From Porphyrobacter sp. SLTP (GTDB taxonomy: Bacteria > Pseudomonadota > Alphaproteobacteria > Sphingomonadales > Sphingomonadaceae): a DNA stretch of 64,000 nt. Positions 1-8,011 of this stretch are shown in pieces. Position 1 is the first letter of the stretch. Every line of letters starts with the position of its first letter. The DNA is taken from NCBI RefSeq assembly GCF_009905735.1, contig NZ_JAAALE010000006.1:62001-126000 (forward strand), given 5' to 3'. The position numbers and the translations under genes are program-made. Under the pieces are notes generated by a model that was given only the letters and a program-made list of their open reading frames with translations, did not search any database and was not told where the DNA came from.

Positions 1-502
1 TCGAATATTCGCCCGTCGCGTGCATCTTGAGCAGCTCGCGCTGCTGGAGGTCGGAGAGTTTGGGCGGCTTGCCGCGGAGTTTCCCCTTGTCTCGGGCGAT
101 CTTCATGCCCTCGCGGGTGCGCAGGCGGATGAGGTCGCTCTCGAATTCGGCGAAGGTCGCGAGGATGTTGAAGAACATCCGGCCCATGGGATCATTGGGG
201 TCGTAAACCTGCTTGCCCAGCGCGAGGCTGACGCCGCGTTTCTCCAGTTCATCTGCGATCGCCCGCGCGTCCGGCACCGACCGGGCGAGGCGATCAAGCT
301 TCGGCACCACCAGAGTTTCGCCGGCCCGGACCGCGGCCAGTGCCTGGGCGAGGCCGGGGCGGTCGCGGTTGCGGCCGGTGAGGCCGCGGTCTGTGTAGAT
401 GCGGTCCTCGGGTACGCCGAGTTCGATCAGCGCCTGGCGCTGGACGGTGAGGTCCTGCTTGTCGGTGGAGCAGCGGGCATACCCGATGATAGTGACTGTC
501 AT
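1..502 (-). CDS. Serine recombinase (resolvase/invertase), 3' end outside window
   Basis: The reading frame starts at the ATG at 502 and stays open to the window edge, giving about 167 residues. The N-terminal part reads IIGYARCSTDKQDLTVQRQAL, the catalytic serine motif of small serine recombinases (Ser about residue 12). It is followed by GVPEDRIYTDRGLTGRNRDRPGL, KLDRLARS and FAEFESDLIRLRT, all typical of the resolvase core and E-helix. The C-terminal helix-turn-helix lies beyond the window. Such enzymes resolve Tn3-family cointegrates or invert DNA. It sits immediately past copG, where trbB would be expected in related elements, so it probably belongs to an inserted transposon. Confidence 0.88.
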   Translation of the reverse strand, partial: MTVTIIGYARCSTDKQDLTVQRQALIELGVPEDRIYTDRGLTGRNRDRPGLAQALAAVRAGETLVVPKLDRLARSVPDARAIADELEKRGVSLALGKQVYDPNDPMGRMFFNILATFAEFESDLIRLRTREGMKIARDKGKLRGKPPKLSDLQQRELLKMHATGEYS

Positions 503-546
503 TTCGTCCGATTAAGGCCCCTGTTTGAGAAATCAAAGCGTACCAT

Positions 547-584
547 CTTAATGAGAATTGCGGCAAGGACCTTTTCAGACGGGA
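547..584 (-). repeat. Possible Tn3-family 38-bp terminal inverted repeat
   Basis: Read on the minus strand this 38-bp stretch contains GTCTGAAAAGG near its outer side and ends CTCATTAAG, which resembles the layout of Tn3-type ends (GTCTGA near the outer end, TTAAG at the inner end). It lies 44 bp upstream of the resolvase. The usual outer GGGG is absent, no partner repeat is visible in the window and no target duplication could be tested, so this is only a candidate. The remaining bases between the resolvase and copG (503-708) show no gene. Confidence 0.25.
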
Positions 585-708
585 ATGGGGGTCTCTGGCG
601 CTTTCGAGTTTCCCGGGGTCAATGTGTCCGGTGAGCGATCCTTTTCGGGCAAACATCGCAATTGTCCGTCGACCGGAAGGCAACAATGTTGGAAATTGCT
701 CCCGTCCT

Positions 709-1098
709 CTAAAGTCGAAAATCGCCCAATCGGGCACGGCCCTCCAACCTTCGAGCGAGCGCCTCGACAAACCCTTCATACCGCTCCTTGCCCTGCGCTT
801 GCGCTGCGGCAAGGCCGCTATCCGGCAGCGGCGGATTGGCGGTAAGCCAGAACCGTACGAACAATGCCAATGCCTCGGTGGTGATCTCGGTTTGCTGATC
901 GAGCTGTCCAAGCCGCCGGTCGATGCGGTCAAGGCGGCGACTGAGCGCCGCTTCGAGCTGCTCAGGGTTGTCTGGCGACATGAATGACCTGAGAGCGGCC
1001 TCCACGACATCGGGCTGACCGACACGCCTGCGGATCGCGAACTCGGCAAGCTGGTCGATCACATCGGGTGGCAGTCGGAAAGTGCGCTTCAGCTTCAC
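709..1098 (-). CDS. CopG-family ribbon-helix-helix protein downstream of traG
   Basis: 129 residues. The N-terminus (KLKRTFRLPPDVIDQLAEFA) has the short strand and helix pattern of a ribbon-helix-helix DNA-binding domain. The rest is helical and charged, with a heptad-like LDRIDRRLGQLDQQ segment near residues 56-70. The start ATG overlaps the traG stop by 4 bp, so the two are translationally coupled. In related conjugative elements a protein of this kind sits between traG and trbB; here trbB is not next and a resolvase follows instead. It may regulate transfer genes, but that role is inferred. Confidence 0.8.
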   Translation of the reverse strand: MKLKRTFRLPPDVIDQLAEFAIRRRVGQPDVVEAALRSFMSPDNPEQLEAALSRRLDRIDRRLGQLDQQTEITTEALALFVRFWLTANPPLPDSGLAAAQAQGKERYEGFVEALARRLEGRARLGDFRL

Positions 1099-3083
1099 AG
1101 TTCGATCCCGTCGCCGAGGTCGAGCGAGGCCTGCCGTGCGCCGCGCTCCATCGTGCGCCGGATCCGCTCGTTGTTCGCGGCTGATTGGTCAGCGTCTGCG
1201 CTGTCAGCTTCGGCAAAGTCGAATTCCGCTACAGGAGACTTGGGCCGCGCAACCACTTCGACATGTTCGGGCAGGTCAGGCTCGCGCCGCAAGCCGCCAT
1301 TGGCGGGATCGATCCTACGGCTACCGTCTTCGGATGATTTGGGGTCTGGCTCAATCGGGGGCAGAGCGCTCCAGTCGTCGGTGGCGCGCGCATCCGCAGG
1401 CTGGCCGCAGTTCTCGGGGGCGGGCAACACTCGAGACTGCAACCGTCGGTCGGCATAATAGCGTGCCTTCTTGGCCTTGATCGGCGGCGACCCTGACAAG
1501 AGCACAACCTCGTCGGTCTGTGGCAGTTGAAGAATCTCGCCCGGCGTAAGGAGTGCGCGCGCCGTTTCAGAGCGTGAGATCATCAGGTGGCCAAGCCAGG
1601 GTGAGAGCCTGTGCCCGGCATAATTTTTCATCGATCGCTGTTCGGTGGTTGTGCCCAGCGCTTCGGAGACCCGCTTGGCTGTGCGCTCGTCGTTGGTCGC
1701 GAACGCAACGCGAACATGGCAATTGTCGAGGATGGCGTTGTTCTGTCCATAGGCGCGCTCAATCTGGTTCAGGGACTGCGCAATCAGAAAGGCCTTGAGG
1801 CCGTAGCCCGCCATGAAGGCAAGGGCGCTTTCGAAAAAATCGAGCCGGCCGAGGGCAGGGAACTCATCCAGCATTAGCAGCACACGCTGGCGCTTGGTCG
1901 CAGGATCGAATTCTTCGGTAAGGCGGCGGCCAATCTGGTTGAGGATCAGGCGGATCAGCGGCTTGGTGCGGCTGATGTCGGACGGCGGCACGACCAGATA
2001 GAGCGACGTAGGACGCCCGCTGACGAGATCGGCGATCCGCCAATCCGAATGGCTGGTGACCTTGGCGATGACCGGATCGCGATAGAGGCCGAGAAAGGAC
2101 ATTGCGGTCGACAGCACGCCCGATCTCTCGTTGTCAGACTTGTTGAGCAGCTCGCGCGCCGCGCTGGCAACGACCGGGTGCGGGCCCGCTTCACCGAGAT
2201 GCAGGGTGTCCATCATCGCATAAAGCGTGTTCTCAATGGTCTCGTCGGGGTTGGAGAGGAAAGCCGCGACGCCAGCGAGCGATTTGTCAGCGCCGGCGTA
2301 AAGCACATGAAGGATTGCGCCGACGAGCAGCGCGTGACTGGTCTTTTCCCAGTGGTTGCGCTTTTCGAGACTGCCTTCGGGGTCGACCAGAATATCTGCA
2401 ATGTTCTGCACGTCGCGCACCTCATTGAGGCCGCGGCGCACTTCAAGCAGCGGGTTGTAAGCGGACGATTCAAGACTGGTTGGATCGAAACACAGCGTAC
2501 GGCTGAACGTGCTGCGAAAACCGGCAGTGACATCCCAGTTCTCGCCCTTGATGTCGTGGACAATCGCCGAGCCCGGCCAGGTCAGCAGGGTCGGGATTAC
2601 CAGGCCGACGCCTTTGCCCGAGCGTGTCGGAGCAAAGCACAGAACATGTTCAGCCCCGTCGTGGCGAAGATAGTTGTTCTGGAACTGTCCGAGCACTACC
2701 CCGGTGTCGGCCAATAATCCCGCTTTGCGGATGTCATCGCGTGTCGCCCACCGAGCAGTGCCATAGGTGTTGGCGTTGCGGTTCTCGCGGCCGCGCCAGA
2801 CGGACATCGCGATGGCGACCACAATTGCCGCGAACCCGCCCGAGGTGGCGATCATCCCCCCGGTATCGAAAATCTTTGGAGCGTATGCGTCGAACGAGAA
2901 CCACCACCAGAACAGGTCATAGGGGCGGTAGACCGGATGGCCGAACAAGTGGAACCAAGGCACGCCGAGCTCTGGCTGGAAACCGAGCGCCGAGGCCGTC
3001 CATTGGGTTGCCGACCAGACGCTTGCAACAATGATGATCAGTACCGCGAGGATCTGACCCCACAGGATTTTGGCAGCCGACAT
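1095..3083 (-). CDS. traG: TraG/VirD4-family type IV coupling protein
   Basis: 662 residues, full length for the family. It is an inner-membrane ATPase that brings the relaxase-DNA complex to the mating pore. Two N-terminal membrane segments (about residues 8-28 and 76-96) precede a cytoplasmic domain with Walker A APTRSGKGVG (151-160) and Walker B VLLMLDEFPALG (about 401-412). The C-terminal tail from about 560 is acidic and low in order. It is followed by copG with a 4-bp overlap. The trb genes it should work with lie about 46-56 kb away on the same strand. Confidence 0.95.
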   Translation of the reverse strand: MSAAKILWGQILAVLIIIVASVWSATQWTASALGFQPELGVPWFHLFGHPVYRPYDLFWWWFSFDAYAPKIFDTGGMIATSGGFAAIVVAIAMSVWRGRENRNANTYGTARWATRDDIRKAGLLADTGVVLGQFQNNYLRHDGAEHVLCFAPTRSGKGVGLVIPTLLTWPGSAIVHDIKGENWDVTAGFRSTFSRTLCFDPTSLESSAYNPLLEVRRGLNEVRDVQNIADILVDPEGSLEKRNHWEKTSHALLVGAILHVLYAGADKSLAGVAAFLSNPDETIENTLYAMMDTLHLGEAGPHPVVASAARELLNKSDNERSGVLSTAMSFLGLYRDPVIAKVTSHSDWRIADLVSGRPTSLYLVVPPSDISRTKPLIRLILNQIGRRLTEEFDPATKRQRVLLMLDEFPALGRLDFFESALAFMAGYGLKAFLIAQSLNQIERAYGQNNAILDNCHVRVAFATNDERTAKRVSEALGTTTEQRSMKNYAGHRLSPWLGHLMISRSETARALLTPGEILQLPQTDEVVLLSGSPPIKAKKARYYADRRLQSRVLPAPENCGQPADARATDDWSALPPIEPDPKSSEDGSRRIDPANGGLRREPDLPEHVEVVARPKSPVAEFDFAEADSADADQSAANNERIRRTMERGARQASLDLGDGIEL

Positions 3084-3195
3084 GGCGCAACTCCGCTTCG
3101 TTCACGCCTAGGTCGGTGAGCTTTGGAGAAGTTGGCAAGGGGGGAGTTGGGGCTTGCAGCCTTTGGCGTAGAAACGGACAGGCTGGCGCAGATCG

Positions 3196-3897
3196 CTAGA
3201 TCGGCTCCCACGTATATACCGGCGTGCCTGACCAAGTCAGCCGAACCATCGCACCCTGCACCACCGACTGCACCACGTTTGGCCAGAGCGCAGCGATGCA
3301 GGTGCCGCCGGCGTGGCGTACCGAAGGATAAATGATGCCATTGTGGCCCTCGACGCGTGCCTGTGCGGCGAGAACATTGCCAGCGGCATATCCAGTTGCG
3401 GGGTCGGCATCGAGCGCCGGATGACCCGCTGCCTCGCGCAGGTCGACGAACACGCCGGCCATACTCGCCAGCATTTCGCCATATTCGACAACCGCGTTGA
3501 AATCGCCTGCGTCAGCGAGTGCCTTGGTCAGGTGATGCCCGACTTCGGCAATACAGGTTTCAACCGCGAGGGCGGCATACCATGCACCGCGGTCTGCAGG
3601 GTTGAAGCGCATCGGCTCACGCGGTTTGGCATAAGCGAAGCTGGCATTGATGAAGCGGGCATGGGGGACTCCGTGAACCAGTTCTTCGGGGCTGAGCGCG
3701 CCAAGCCCGCGTTCCTCCGCAACCAACCGCCCGCTGGTCGCGCCTTCGATCTCGGCGAGCAGCGCCAACTCGTCGGGATCGTCGGCCAGCGGCGCGAGCA
3801 CAGCTTCGCGCAGCCGCGCGCTGGCCACAAGCCTGATGGTGCGGGGGAATGCCTCACGCACCAGTGGCAGCGCGGAATCCGGTTCAGAGCCCGCCAC
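3196..3897 (-). CDS. RES-domain toxin
   Basis: About 233 residues. RES toxins degrade cellular NAD+ and are paired with Xre/DUF2384 antitoxins. Family hallmarks are present: RFNPADRGAWYAAL with the conserved Arg and Tyr, the Glu in AVETCIAEVGHHL, and the Ser in GIIYPSVRHAGG. The frame is open from a TTG at 3927, but GTG at 3897 gives a short overlap with the antitoxin stop (3884) and is preferred; neither has a clear ribosome-binding site, so coupling to the antitoxin is likely. On a conjugative element the pair probably acts as an addiction or phage-defence module. Confidence 0.88.
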   Translation of the reverse strand: MAGSEPDSALPLVREAFPRTIRLVASARLREAVLAPLADDPDELALLAEIEGATSGRLVAEERGLGALSPEELVHGVPHARFINASFAYAKPREPMRFNPADRGAWYAALAVETCIAEVGHHLTKALADAGDFNAVVEYGEMLASMAGVFVDLREAAGHPALDADPATGYAAGNVLAAQARVEGHNGIIYPSVRHAGGTCIAALWPNVVQSVVQGAMVRLTWSGTPVYTWEPI

Positions 3898-4321
3898 GCA
3901 GCGCGTCGATATACTGCCGGGTCTCAAGCATCCGGGGAATGCCGCCTTCGATCATCGCTTCGACCGGCGACTTCGCGCCGAACACCGGCGCACGGTTGGG
4001 CAGGCGCGGCCAGCGGTCGGCCATCGCGTCGGCAAACAGCAGATGCAGCCCCTTGAACACACCGATCAGGGCGGAGGCACGGGTCAGCTGATCCTGGCTC
4101 AAGGTGCCGTCCCATTTGCCGGCCTTGATCCGGTCCCACGTGCTCTCGGATACGCCGAGCAACGCGGCGCCTTCGGCATTGCTGCCACCCCAGGCATCGA
4201 CGAGCCGCAACACTGCCTTGACCGCCGCGCCGGTCAGACGCTTGCGGTCGCCGTCGCTCGAAAAGGTCTGCAGGCCTGCTGCTGCCGGGGCCGCTTGATG
4301 GGTGATTGCTGCGCTTGCCAT
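3884..4321 (-). CDS. Xre/MbcA/ParS-type antitoxin (DUF2384)
   Basis: About 145 residues. The start at 4321 is chosen because AGGAGAAACGACC directly precedes this ATG. The N-terminal half contains a Xre-like helix-turn-helix (LLGVSESTWDRIKAGKWDG), and the C-terminal half has the toxin-binding antitoxin region ending FGAKSPVEAMIEGG...YIDALRGGL, typical of RES antitoxins. It is first in the operon and overlaps the toxin gene. A consensus promoter with an imperfect palindrome in its spacer lies just upstream, as expected for autorepression. Confidence 0.9.
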   Translation of the reverse strand: MASAAITHQAAPAAAGLQTFSSDGDRKRLTGAAVKAVLRLVDAWGGSNAEGAALLGVSESTWDRIKAGKWDGTLSQDQLTRASALIGVFKGLHLLFADAMADRWPRLPNRAPVFGAKSPVEAMIEGGIPRMLETRQYIDALRGGL

Positions 4322-4340
4322 GGTCGTTTCTCCTGACGCG

Positions 4341-4370
4341 AATATACGCATCACATGGTGCGTTTGTCAA
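4341..4370 (-). promoter_or_regulatory. Promoter of the RES/Xre module
   Basis: On the minus strand a perfect -35 TTGACA (4370-4365) is followed after 18 bp by -10 TATATT (4346-4341), 19 bp upstream of the chosen antitoxin start. The spacer holds an imperfect palindrome (GCACCATGTGATGC), a plausible Xre operator overlapping the promoter. Confidence 0.75.
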
Positions 4371-4400
4371 GATTGGGCTGATACCGGTCAGCTTGACACA

Positions 4401-6146
4401 TCATATCTCGATCGACCTGCTTCGGCCCAGTGTCCATTCGATGCCACCACCAGACCGCGGCTGGCCGCTCACATATTGCCCGAGATGCCGGTCGAGCTGC
4501 TTTGACCAAGGGACAAGCGAAAACCCAAGGCCATCGTCGATCATCGCAAACCGGCCCGAAGCGAGCTGGATGCGCTGGCGATAAACGCCAGACACCTCAC
4601 CGGATGATCGGCTTTGGCGATGCGGCAGGCCGTGCTCACGCGAAAGTGCGGCACCAGCGTCGGCAAGGTCGCGCTCGCGCAATGTGCCAAGCAGATTGCG
4701 GGACAGGGCGAAGCGGTCACCGCGCCGCTGGGCAAGACCTTCGCTTTCCAGATAATCGAGCCGGCGCGTTTTCGCTGCTTCGATTTCGCTGCCAAAGCCT
4801 GGACCGAGCGGCAGCGGCTCGGATGCAATCAATTGCTTGTCGAGCCAGGTGGCTCCGCGGCTGCGCTCCTGGGTAGGAAGATCGCAATCGGAATGGGTCA
4901 GGAGCGAGGATTGTTCGCGATCGCGCCGGTCAGTCCAGGAGCGGAGCTCGACGATTGCACCCGAGGCAGCATCACCGGTCATGTCGATGTCGGAGAATTT
5001 GCAATGATGGACCCGGCCATCGGCGCCGTCGACCACGGCATAGGCCTCTCCCGTCAGTTCATTGTGCAGGCCGCGCTCGACCAAACGCCCGATGACAGGT
5101 TCGCCTGCCGCCCCATCATGCATCGCGAAGCGGCCGGACTCGGCGGCGAGACCTTGCCCCGTCATGGCCCGGTGCATCGTCTTGATGATATCGCGGCGGG
5201 TGCCAAGGTCGCGCAGCGTCTGCTCCAGCCCGGGCTTTAACCGCCAGCAGCCAGATGCAATCTTGTCCGCCAGTCCCATGCGTTCGAGTTTCGTGGCGCG
5301 GCCGATGAGATGCTGGTTGGCCGGATTGGCGATCCGCTGCGGATCCGGACGCAGGTCGACCACGCCGTCCAGCTTGTTGCCGATCGCGCGCAGCCGACGA
5401 TCGAGGCTGGTCCATCTGTCGGCATCGACCTCGCGCGCCAGCGCTCCGTCGATCTCCCGCTCAGTACGCGGGCCTAGCTCGAGGGATACCCGCTGCTCGG
5501 CACGAGCGCGCATGCCTTCGCGGATATAGTCCTTGTCGATCACCAGATCGTCGCCGGCATCGGCCTTGCCTCTCATCAGGATATGGATGTGAGGATTGTC
5601 GGTGTTCCAGTGATCGATCGCCACCCAGTCGAGCCGGGTGCCGAGATCCTTTTCCATGTCGGTCAGCAGTTCGCGGGTGAAGGTCCGGACATCGGCAAGT
5701 TCGGCAGCATCTTCAGGCGCGACAATGAAGCGGAAGTGATGCCGATCATCGGCGCAGCGTTCGGCAAAAGCATCGCCGTCGATAGGGCCATCGCCGTTGC
5801 CGAACAGCTCGGCATCCTTTCCGTCCCGGGTGACTCCGTCACGCTTGAGATAGGTCAGGTGCCGGGCGAGCGGCGCCGCGGCAAAGCGGTTTCCTTGATG
5901 CCGCACGATCCGCGCCTTGACGATCACGCGCCGCTGACTGGCGCGCGAGGTTGCGCGCAGGCTGGCGATCCGCCCCCGCGCGAGGCGACCCGTCCCGCGC
6001 CGAGATCCGGAAGCACTCGCCCTGCCGCCACGGCCAGACCGGTTGGCAAGAGCGCGCAACTGCGCCTTCAGAGTGCGCTCCTTGCTCTGGCCGGGGCCGC
6101 GATTGCGGATGCGGCCGGGCCGGATTTCGAAATCATCGTCGCTCAC
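4401..6146 (-). CDS. rlxS: DUF3363-type relaxase (VirD2/RlxS-like)
   Basis: About 581 residues. It would nick oriT and pilot the transferred strand. The N-terminus is Arg/Gly rich, then comes RHLTYLKRDGV (possible catalytic Tyr near residue 99) and the metal-binding motif NPHIHILMRG (about 184-193), followed by the long DUF3363 region. The frame opens at a TTG at 6164. GTG at 6146 (VSDDDFEIRPGRIR) matches the usual family N-terminus and is preferred, without a clear Shine-Dalgarno. The symbol follows the ICEMlSym R7A relaxase by analogy. Repeats upstream (6170-6288) could be oriT. Confidence 0.9.
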   Translation of the reverse strand: MSDDDFEIRPGRIRNRGPGQSKERTLKAQLRALANRSGRGGRASASGSRRGTGRLARGRIASLRATSRASQRRVIVKARIVRHQGNRFAAAPLARHLTYLKRDGVTRDGKDAELFGNGDGPIDGDAFAERCADDRHHFRFIVAPEDAAELADVRTFTRELLTDMEKDLGTRLDWVAIDHWNTDNPHIHILMRGKADAGDDLVIDKDYIREGMRARAEQRVSLELGPRTEREIDGALAREVDADRWTSLDRRLRAIGNKLDGVVDLRPDPQRIANPANQHLIGRATKLERMGLADKIASGCWRLKPGLEQTLRDLGTRRDIIKTMHRAMTGQGLAAESGRFAMHDGAAGEPVIGRLVERGLHNELTGEAYAVVDGADGRVHHCKFSDIDMTGDAASGAIVELRSWTDRRDREQSSLLTHSDCDLPTQERSRGATWLDKQLIASEPLPLGPGFGSEIEAAKTRRLDYLESEGLAQRRGDRFALSRNLLGTLRERDLADAGAALSREHGLPHRQSRSSGEVSGVYRQRIQLASGRFAMIDDGLGFSLVPWSKQLDRHLGQYVSGQPRSGGGIEWTLGRSRSIEI

Positions 6147-6169
6147 GGCTGAACGGCCAAGCAAATGAC

Positions 6170-6288
6170 GGCTGGCTCGCTGGGCGGCGGAAATGCGAGG
6201 ATTTCTCTAAATAGAGCCAGCCGGGTGATGTAGCAGCTGGCTCTGAAACCTGAGCAATTCTGCGGCCCCACACCCCAGCGGCTGGCTC
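6170..6288. other. Candidate oriT / relaxase-binding region
   Basis: The gap between the relaxase and transglycosylase genes contains the 9-mer GGCTGGCTC at 6170 and 6280, AGCTGGCTC at 6235, and the reverse GAGCCAGCC at 6214. The middle pair forms a perfect inverted repeat, AGAGCCAGC (6213-6221) and GCTGGCTCT (6236-6244), with a 14-nt loop. Inverted repeats beside the relaxase gene are the usual setting for oriT. I could not identify a nick site, so a relaxase operator is an alternative. Confidence 0.45.
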
Positions 6289-6393
6289 CGCTTTTATCTT
6301 GCCATCCTCTTGACCCATCCTTTCCTGTCACTCCGCTTCCGCACAATTTTGCGCCAGGCCACGCCATAACGTGCCAGATGGGTAGGGGGCCCT

Positions 6394-7095
6394 TCACTGG
6401 TCGCGGTTCCCCGAGACAGGGACGAACAGGCCGCCGTGCGGACGCAGCGAAGCAGACGGCGCAGCCGCTGTTTCTTCGCCGATGTCTGCGCTGGGCGCTG
6501 CCTCAGTTGCGGAAGTTCGCGCCGCGAACAGCCCGCTTTGCGTCCACGCAATGCGCACTTGCTGCACAGGCGACATGCTGGCGACGACATTTGCTGTGCT
6601 GTCCGATTGCAGGATAGGTGCGATCTTTGCGACATAAGCGCGGGTCTCGGCAGGAAGCGGGCGGCCGCGATCGCGCCACTCCTGATAGCGCCCGGGGCCC
6701 GCATTATAGGCGGCGAGCATGCCGTAGGCGCCGTAACTGTCGTACATTTCGCGAAGATAGCTGGTGCCTGCCAAGATGTTGTCGCGCGGGTCGAACGGGT
6801 CGCTGCCGAGACGGAAACGGGCGCGCTGGCGCGCCCACGTTCCGGGCATGAGCTGCATCAGTCCCATCGCTCCGGCCGACGATACCGCGCCGATGCGGCC
6901 GGCGCTCTCGGCCCGCATGACCGCATAGATCCATTGCTCCGGGATGCCGAAACGCAGCGATGCCTCAGCAACGTGCGCTGCAACGTCGATGGTGCGCGGC
7001 GCTGTCGGGTCGGCAGCGTCCTGCCCAAAGCCAGGTGCGGCACCGAACAAAGCGAGCGCAGCCAAGGCAGCGGAGCCCAAGCGGCGGAGCTGCAT
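6394..7095 (-). CDS. Lytic transglycosylase (VirB1-like, SLT domain)
   Basis: 233 residues with an N-terminal signal peptide (about 1-24, hydrophobic LAALALFGAAPGFG). The SLT/lysozyme-like domain has catalytic Glu63 in MRAESAG, followed by SSAGAMGLMQLMPGTW and AAYNAGPGRY, the standard family motifs. It would open peptidoglycan locally for the conjugation channel. The C-terminal 60 residues are Ala/Ser rich and unassigned. It lies just upstream of the candidate oriT, reading in the same direction as DUF736 and traF. Confidence 0.93.
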   Translation of the reverse strand: MQLRRLGSAALAALALFGAAPGFGQDAADPTAPRTIDVAAHVAEASLRFGIPEQWIYAVMRAESAGRIGAVSSAGAMGLMQLMPGTWARQRARFRLGSDPFDPRDNILAGTSYLREMYDSYGAYGMLAAYNAGPGRYQEWRDRGRPLPAETRAYVAKIAPILQSDSTANVVASMSPVQQVRIAWTQSGLFAARTSATEAAPSADIGEETAAAPSASLRPHGGLFVPVSGNRDQ

Positions 7096-7098
7096 GGC

Positions 7099-7428
7099 TC
7101 AGTTCGCCTTTTCGCGCCGCGACGGACGCGACCAAACCAAAACATGGCCGTTGTCATCGCCCTTAAACAGGCTGGCCCGCAGCGGCTGCAAGAATGAGGG
7201 ATCATCGATCTGCACGCTGACATAGTCGCCCGCTTTCTCCCCGACATGCTTCCAGCCTGCGCCGATTTCGCGCGCGTCTTCATCTTCGCCAGCAACCACA
7301 CGGAAGTCCGGAGCATTCTCGCTGTCCGACGGGTCTGCCGGGACGAGTGAGATCTCAATGCTAAGCGACAGCGTCCGCAGTTGCCCGCTGTAGCCGCCGT
7401 CGGCGGCACGAAAAGTTCCGATACGCAT
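7099..7428 (-). CDS. DUF736 family protein
   Basis: About 109 residues from the ATG at 7428, which has AAGGAG upstream; an in-frame extension to 7548 lacks a good site and runs into traF. It begins MRIGTFRAADGGYSG and contains SENAPDFRVVAGEDEDAREIGAGW and DYVSVQIDDPSF, the DUF736 pattern. The function of the family is unknown, but it is regularly carried by conjugative elements. A second member lies at 11691-12011. It sits directly between traF and the transglycosylase. Confidence 0.9.
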   Translation of the reverse strand: MRIGTFRAADGGYSGQLRTLSLSIEISLVPADPSDSENAPDFRVVAGEDEDAREIGAGWKHVGEKAGDYVSVQIDDPSFLQPLRASLFKGDDNGHVLVWSRPSRREKAN

Positions 7429-7432
7429 GGGT

Positions 7433-8011
7433 TCAATCTCCTTGGGTTGAGCGTAAGGAAGTGTCGGAGGCGCGCGGGTCGGCGAACCAGACATGGTCGC
7501 CATCGCCCGCTTCATCGGTCCAGACTGGGGTTGCGCGACCAATGACATGGGTCAGGCGCAGCACGCCGAAATAGCGCCCATCGAAACTGTCGGGCGCTGC
7601 CGGGTTCATCACGAATAGCTCGCCGGTGCGCAGCACATGGCAGCCGGCCCAGGTCGGCAGTGGGCGCCCCAGACTGTCCGACGGACGCGCCGCGCCGACA
7701 TATTGGCCGTCAATCGTAATGCTCAAAGCATCACGGCAGACGCGCTGACCGCGGACAGCCGCGATGCGCTTCAGCAGCGGGATGCCTGTCGGGAGGTAAT
7801 GCCGCTCGGCGAGCAATCGGCGCAGTTCGGGCGGCGGCTCAATGGCGATCCGCTCGCCGACGTGCAGGCTCGCCTTGCCACGGATGGCGTAGAGTCCGGT
7901 GGGGACCGAGGCAGTCGCATTCCACAAGGCGAAGCGCGCGACTGGCACGGCCAATGTCGTGAGCGTTGCGCAACCTACGATGGCTGCAAATATCATGCTG
8001 CGCCGCTTCAT
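7433..8011 (-). CDS. traF: TraF-type conjugal transfer signal peptidase (S26)
   Basis: 192 residues. An N-terminal membrane anchor (about 7-30) is followed by SVPTGLY with the catalytic Ser35 and LLKRIAAVRG with the catalytic Lys81, the Ser/Lys dyad of S26 peptidases. In RP4-like systems TraF processes and circularises the TrbC pilin, so its likely substrate here is the TrbC at 54323-54655. It overlaps DUF2840 upstream by 4 bp and is followed at once by DUF736, suggesting one transcript. Confidence 0.93.
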   Translation of the reverse strand: MKRRSMIFAAIVGCATLTTLAVPVARFALWNATASVPTGLYAIRGKASLHVGERIAIEPPPELRRLLAERHYLPTGIPLLKRIAAVRGQRVCRDALSITIDGQYVGAARPSDSLGRPLPTWAGCHVLRTGELFVMNPAAPDSFDGRYFGVLRLTHVIGRATPVWTDEAGDGDHVWFADPRASDTSLRSTQGD

